A stretch of 37,217 nt of DNA from an uncultured Methylibium sp. (GTDB lineage Bacteria; Pseudomonadota; Gammaproteobacteria; Burkholderiales; Burkholderiaceae_C): contig NZ_CADEFR010000037.1 of the NCBI RefSeq assembly GCF_902826655.1, forward strand, positions 1 through 37,217. The letters run 5' to 3'. How positions within the stretch are numbered: position 1 is the first letter of the stretch; each line of letters begins with the position of its first letter. The notes beneath the pieces are model-generated. The model made no database searches, was not told the DNA's origin, and worked only from the letters and a program-made list of their open reading frames with translations. The position numbers and the translations under genes are program-made. Positions 33,615-37,217 of this stretch are shown here, one piece after another.

Positions 33615-34982
33615 ATGTCCCGCACCCCCGAAGGTTTTGCCCACAGCCGCGCCCAGTTCGAGCAGCTGATCGCCGACACGCTGGCCGTCTCGCGCCGGCT
33701 CGGGGCCAGCGACGCGGCCGCCGAGGTCAGCGAGGGCGCCGGCCTGTCGGTGTCGGTGCGCAAGGGCGAGATCGAGACCGTCGAGCGCAACCGCGACAAG
33801 TCGCTCGGCGTCACGGTCTACATCGGCCAGAAGCGCGGCAACGCCAGCACCTCGGACTTCTCGCGCACGGCGCTCGAGCAGACCGTGCGCGCCGCCTATG
33901 ACATCGCCCGCTTCACCGCCGAGGACCCGGCCGCCGGCCTGCCCGACGAGCAGGACCTGGCGACGCCCGCCGAGGCGAAACGCCCGCTCGACCTCTACCA
34001 CCCCTGGGCCATCGACGCCGACGCGGCGGTGCAGATCGCGCTGCGCTGCGAGGCCGCGGCCTTCGCGACCGACCGGCGCATCACCAACTCCGACGGCTGC
34101 GGCGTGTCGGTGCAGGCCTCGCACTTCGTCGCAGGCAACACGCGCGGCTTCGTCGGCGGCTACGCCAGCTCGCGCCATTCGCTGTCGGTGGCGCCGATCG
34201 CGTCGGTGCGCGGCGACATGCAGCGCGACTCCTGGTACTCGTCGATGCGCGACCCGGCCGAGCTGGCCGCGCCCGAGGCGGTCGGCCGCTACGCCGCCGA
34301 GCGGACGCTGGCGCGCCTGAAGGCGCGCAAGATCGCCACCTGCGAGGTGCCGGTGCTGTTCGAGTCGACGCTGGCGGCCGGCCTGCTGGGTGCCTACGTG
34401 CAGGCCACCAGCGGCGGCGCGCTGTACCGCAAGTCGACCTTCCTGGCCGACAGCCTGGGCACCCAGGTCTTCCCCTCGCACATCGACGTGAGCGAGGACC
34501 CCAACGTCCCCAAGGGCAAGGCCAGCGCGCCCTTCGACGACGAGGGCGTGCGCACGACCCCGCGCAAGGTCGTGGCCGGCGGCCGCGTCGAGGGCTACTT
34601 CCTGTCCAGCTACTCGGCCCGCAAGCTCGGGCTGCGCACCACCGGCCACGCCGGCGGTTCGCAGAACCTGCGCTTCACGAGCCGGCTCACCGCGCCCGGC
34701 GACGACCTCGACGCGATGCTGAAGAAGCTCGGCCGCGGCCTCTTCGTCACCGAGCTGATGGGGCAGGGCGTCAACTACGTGACCGGCGACTACTCGCGCG
34801 GCGCCGCCGGCTACTGGGTCGAGGGCGGTCGCATCGCCTACCCGGTGCACGAGATCACCATCGCCGGCAACCTGCGGACGATGCTCCAGGGCGTGGCCGC
34901 CGTCGGCGCCGACGCCTACACGCTGGGCGGCAAGACCATCGCGTCGGTGCTGATCGAACGCATGAAGATCGCCGGCCTCTGA
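33615..34982 (+). CDS. pmbA: TldE/PmbA family metalloprotease partner
   Basis: 455 aa. Partner of TldD in a two-subunit protease that in E. coli trims microcin precursors and CcdA. VSEGAGLSVSVRKGEIETVERNRDKSLGVTVYIGQKRGNASTSD is the N-terminal signature. FESTLAAGLLG, GVRTTPRKVVAGGRVEGYFLSSYSARKLG, TGHAGGSQNL and GNLRTMLQ follow. No HExxH motif is present, which is normal for the TldE subunit; TldD itself is not in the window. Divergent from darP. Confidence 0.95.
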   Translation: MSRTPEGFAHSRAQFEQLIADTLAVSRRLGASDAAAEVSEGAGLSVSVRKGEIETVERNRDKSLGVTVYIGQKRGNASTSDFSRTALEQTVRAAYDIARFTAEDPAAGLPDEQDLATPAEAKRPLDLYHPWAIDADAAVQIALRCEAAAFATDRRITNSDGCGVSVQASHFVAGNTRGFVGGYASSRHSLSVAPIASVRGDMQRDSWYSSMRDPAELAAPEAVGRYAAERTLARLKARKIATCEVPVLFESTLAAGLLGAYVQATSGGALYRKSTFLADSLGTQVFPSHIDVSEDPNVPKGKASAPFDDEGVRTTPRKVVAGGRVEGYFLSSYSARKLGLRTTGHAGGSQNLRFTSRLTAPGDDLDAMLKKLGRGLFVTELMGQGVNYVTGDYSRGAAGYWVEGGRIAYPVHEITIAGNLRTMLQGVAAVGADAYTLGGKTIASVLIERMKIAGL

Positions 34983-35014
34983 GGCCGCCGCGTTGCGGAC
35001 TCCCCTAGGTCCGC

Positions 35015-35032
35015 CGGCGCCGCGCGGCGCCG
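35015..35032. promoter_or_regulatory. 18-base perfect palindrome upstream of the TRAP binding-protein gene
   Basis: CGGCGCCGCGCGGCGCCG is perfectly self-complementary. Just before it is another inverted repeat, CGGAC (34996-35000) and GTCCG (35009-35013), around an 8-base centre. A -10-like GATACT lies at 35032-35037, 48 bases before the start codon. No T-run follows, so a terminator for pmbA is unlikely; an operator or leader hairpin is more plausible. Confidence 0.4.
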
Positions 35033-35084
35033 ATACTCGACACACGCTGTCTCTCACTTCCAACGTCCAACGAGGAGATCCCTG

Positions 35085-36167
35085 ATGCAACGTCGTTCCT
35101 TCGTCCGCTCGGCCGGCATCGCCGGTGTGCTTGCCGCCGGTGCCGCGCCGGCCATCGTCAACGCCCAGGCCAACATCCGCTGGCGCCTCGCGTCCAGCTT
35201 CCCGAAATCCCTCGACACCATCTTCGGCTCGGCCGAGGTCTTCGCCAAGAAGGTCGGCGACATGTCGGGCGGCAAGTTCCAGATCTCGGTGCACGCCGCC
35301 GGCGAGCTGGTGCCGGCCTTCGGCGTCGTCGACGCGGTGCAGAACGCCACCGTCGAGCTGGCCCACACGGCGCCCTACTACTTCTACGGCAAGGACCCGA
35401 CCTTCTGCCTGGGCTGCGCGGTGCCCTTCGGCCTGAACTCGCGCCAGATGACGGCGTGGATGTACGAGGGCAACGGCCTCAAGCTGATGCGCGAGTTCTA
35501 CGCCAAGTACAACATCGTCAGCTTCCCGGGCGGCAACACCGGCGCGCAGATGGGCGGCTGGTTCCGCAAGGAGATCAAGGGCGTCGCCGACCTGAAGGGC
35601 CTGAAGTTCCGCTGCAACCCCTTCGCCGGCAAGGTGCTCGAGCCCTTCGGCGTGGTGCCGCAGTCGCTGCCCGGCGGCGACATCTATCCGGCGCTCGAGA
35701 AGGGCACCATCGACGCCGCCGAATGGGTCGGTCCCTACGACGACCAGAAGCTCGGCTTCAACAAGGTCGCACCGAACTACTACTACCCCGGCTGGTGGGA
35801 AGGCGGCCCGCAGCTCGACTTCTTCATCAACACCAAGGCCTTCGAGGGCCTGACGCCCGACTACAAGGCGATGATCGAGGCCGCCGCCTCGCATGCCCAC
35901 GTCGAGATGCAGGCCCGCTACGACTCGCGCAATCCGGTCGCGCTGAAGCAGCTGGTCGGCAGCGGCACCAAGCTCAAGCCCTTCCCGACCGACGTGCTGA
36001 ACGCGGCCTTCAAGTCGGCCGAGCAGGTCTACGCCGACCTGTCGTCGAAGAACGCCGAGTGGAAGAAGGTGTGGGAGGACTACACCAAGTTCCGCGCTGA
36101 CCAGAACGTCTGGTTCCGTTTCACCGAAGGCACGTTCGACCGCTTCATGCAGGCGCAGAAGCTCTGA
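35085..36167 (+). CDS. TRAP transporter substrate-binding protein, TakP-like, first copy
   Basis: 360 aa. The N-terminus MQRRSFVRSAGIAGVLAAGAAPAIVNA has the twin-arginine motif RRSFVR, so a Tat-exported periplasmic protein. The mature chain follows the TakP (2-oxoacid-binding DctP) pattern: WRLASSFPKSLDTIFG, FPGGNTGAQMGGWFR (Asn151), LKFR (Arg176), then IDAAEWVGPYDD with Glu213-Trp214. The ligand is therefore likely a 2-oxo acid or similar carboxylate. Three Cys (108, 111, 177) are unlike the second copy. After Arg176 it reads CNPF instead of the usual IGGF or VGGF. GAGGAG at 35072-35077 precedes the ATG. No DctQ or DctM membrane gene is within the window. Confidence 0.93.
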   Translation: MQRRSFVRSAGIAGVLAAGAAPAIVNAQANIRWRLASSFPKSLDTIFGSAEVFAKKVGDMSGGKFQISVHAAGELVPAFGVVDAVQNATVELAHTAPYYFYGKDPTFCLGCAVPFGLNSRQMTAWMYEGNGLKLMREFYAKYNIVSFPGGNTGAQMGGWFRKEIKGVADLKGLKFRCNPFAGKVLEPFGVVPQSLPGGDIYPALEKGTIDAAEWVGPYDDQKLGFNKVAPNYYYPGWWEGGPQLDFFINTKAFEGLTPDYKAMIEAAASHAHVEMQARYDSRNPVALKQLVGSGTKLKPFPTDVLNAAFKSAEQVYADLSSKNAEWKKVWEDYTKFRADQNVWFRFTEGTFDRFMQAQKL

Positions 36168-36187
36168 GCCGCTTCGGCCCGGCCGGG

Positions 36188-36212
36188 AAGCCCCGCTGCG
36201 GCGGGGCTTTTT
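36188..36212 (+). terminator. Intrinsic terminator after the first TRAP binding-protein gene
   Basis: AAGCCCCGC, loop TGCG, GCGGGGCTT gives a 9-base perfect stem followed by further T residues, five in a row from the end of the stem. It begins 20 bases after the stop codon. It implies the two binding-protein genes are transcribed separately. Confidence 0.88.
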
Positions 36213-36328
36213 CATGCCTTGTCGACCGATGTCTCGGGGCTTCTCCGAAACGGGTAAACCCCGCTCGCCGCGTCGGCGGACGGGTTCCAGAATCGCGGCG
36301 CCTGTCCACAGCCGAAGGAGTCGATTCG

Positions 36329-37217
36329 ATGGAACGTCGCCATTTCATGCGCTCGACCGGCATCGCCGGCGTGCTGGCCGCTGCTGCCGCGCCCGCGGTG
36401 GTCCATGCCCAGGCCAACGTCCGCTGGCGACTGGCGTCGAGCTTCCCGAAGTCGCTCGACACCATCTTCGGCGCCGCCGACAGCTTCGCGAAGAAGGTCG
36501 GCGAGATGTCGGGCGGGAAGTTCCAGATCTCGGTGCACGCCGCCGGCGAGCTGGTGCCGGCCTTCGGCGTCGTCGACGCGGTGCAGAGCGCCACCGTCGA
36601 GATGGCGCACACCGCGCCCTACTACTTCTTCGGCAAGAACGAGACCTTCGCGCTCGGCTGCGCCATCCCATTCGGCCTGAACTCGCGCCAGATGACGGCG
36701 TGGATGTACGAAGGCAACGGCCTCAAGCTGATGCGCGAGTTCTACGCCAAGTACAACATCATCAGCTTCCCGGGTGGCAACACCGGCGCGCAGATGGGCG
36801 GCTGGTTCCGCAAGGAGATCAAGTCGCTGGCCGACCTGAAGGGCCTAAAGTTCCGCATCGGCGGCTTCGGCGGCAAGGTCGCCGAGACACTGGGCGTCGT
36901 GCCGCAGAACATCCCCGGCGGCGACATCTACCCGGCGCTCGAGAAGGGCACCATCGACGCCGCCGAGTGGGTCGGTCCCTACGACGACCAGAAGCTCGGC
37001 TTCAACAAGGTCGCGCCTTTCTACTACTACCCCGGCTGGTGGGAAGGCGGTCCCGAGCTCGACTTCTTCGTCAACAACAAGGCTTTCGAAGGCCTGACGC
37101 CCGACTACAAGGCCATGGTCGAAGCGGCCGCGTCGCACGCGCACGCCGAGATGCAGGCCAAGTACGACGCCAAGAACCCGATCGCGCTGAAGCAGCTGGT
37201 CGGCGCCGGCACCAAGC
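36329..37217 (+). CDS. TRAP transporter substrate-binding protein, TakP-like, second copy (3' end cut by window)
   Basis: The first 296 residues are in the window; about 64 more are expected from the first copy. Starts MERRHFMRSTGIAGVLAAAA with the Tat motif RRHFMR. It aligns to the first copy without gaps over the visible length and is largely identical in the middle (LNSRQMTAWMYEGNGLKL onward). Pocket residues Asn151, Arg176 and Glu213-Trp214 are conserved. After the arginine it has the standard IGGF, and it reads FALGCA where the first copy has FCLGCA. A GAAGGAG ribosome site lies at 36314-36320. Own leader of 160 bases with terminator behind the first copy. Confidence 0.93.
   Translation, partial: MERRHFMRSTGIAGVLAAAAAPAVVHAQANVRWRLASSFPKSLDTIFGAADSFAKKVGEMSGGKFQISVHAAGELVPAFGVVDAVQSATVEMAHTAPYYFFGKNETFALGCAIPFGLNSRQMTAWMYEGNGLKLMREFYAKYNIISFPGGNTGAQMGGWFRKEIKSLADLKGLKFRIGGFGGKVAETLGVVPQNIPGGDIYPALEKGTIDAAEWVGPYDDQKLGFNKVAPFYYYPGWWEGGPELDFFVNNKAFEGLTPDYKAMVEAAASHAHAEMQAKYDAKNPIALKQLVGAGTK

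Noticed and set aside
35011-35037. Palindrome after pmbA as an intrinsic terminator
   Set aside because: No T-run follows and it lies just before a -10-like box; it is reported as a regulatory candidate.
33561-36215. 884-aa minus-strand open frame
   Set aside because: Antisense to pmbA and the first TRAP gene; no domain and shadow composition.

Overview
The window is about 37 kb of very GC-rich DNA (around 70% by eye), packed with genes and with strongly GC-biased third codon positions. The order pyrG-kdsA-(DUF1330)-eno-ftsB, a metal-dependent type KdsA, a proteasome-like Anbu/BPH protease, DarP beside PmbA, and TakP-like TRAP binding proteins with Tat signals together suggest a betaproteobacterium. 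The best fit is Burkholderiales, near the Rubrivivax/Leptothrix/Methylibium-type genera; this is inference from gene content. No tRNA, rRNA, CRISPR array, complete insertion sequence or prophage was seen. The window looks like ordinary chromosome with some accessory genes.

Left part (1-5.3 kb, + strand): the end of a propionyl-CoA carboxylase operon. It holds the beta subunit (cut by the window edge), the biotin-carrying alpha subunit and a methylmalonyl-CoA-epimerase-like VOC protein, with a ChrA-type chromate transporter overlapping the last stop codon. A 415-base stretch of unlike composition follows (5.3-5.7 kb). Next come a periplasmic gamma-glutamyltransferase, a DUF1439-like exported protein, and a convergent orphan MinD/ParA-like ATPase.

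Middle (9.4-18.2 kb) is a mosaic of small units. It has a lipoprotein, a small unknown protein overlapping a trypsin-like protease, a secreted unknown protein, UppP (undecaprenyl-PP recycling), and a LysR regulator divergent from a glutathione S-transferase plus FMN-binding protein. A PhnB-like VOC protein, a HIT hydrolase and a luciferase-like oxidoreductase complete it.

Central minus-strand block (18.2-30.1 kb): pyrG-kdsA-DUF1330-eno-ftsB-pnuC-NadR-like kinase-trmB read as one tightly spaced unit. It links CTP supply, Kdo (LPS) synthesis, glycolysis, division, and a nicotinamide riboside uptake/phosphorylation pair. Upstream of it, mutS-Anbu protease-alpha/beta hydrolase form a second unit with stop/start overlaps, preceded by a SuhB-type phosphatase with a long low-complexity tail.

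Right part (30.2-37.2 kb): trmJ and cysE (+) are followed by a minus-strand operon darP-mog-DinB with overlapping ends, divergent from pmbA/tldE. Two tandem TakP-like TRAP substrate-binding proteins come last, separated by a clear intrinsic terminator; the second is cut by the window end. I found no convincing wholly new system. The best leads are the Anbu-type protease coupled to mutS, the PnuC/NadR-like kinase pair with a Cys/His tail, the protease with its overlapping small partner, and the two diverged TRAP binding proteins.
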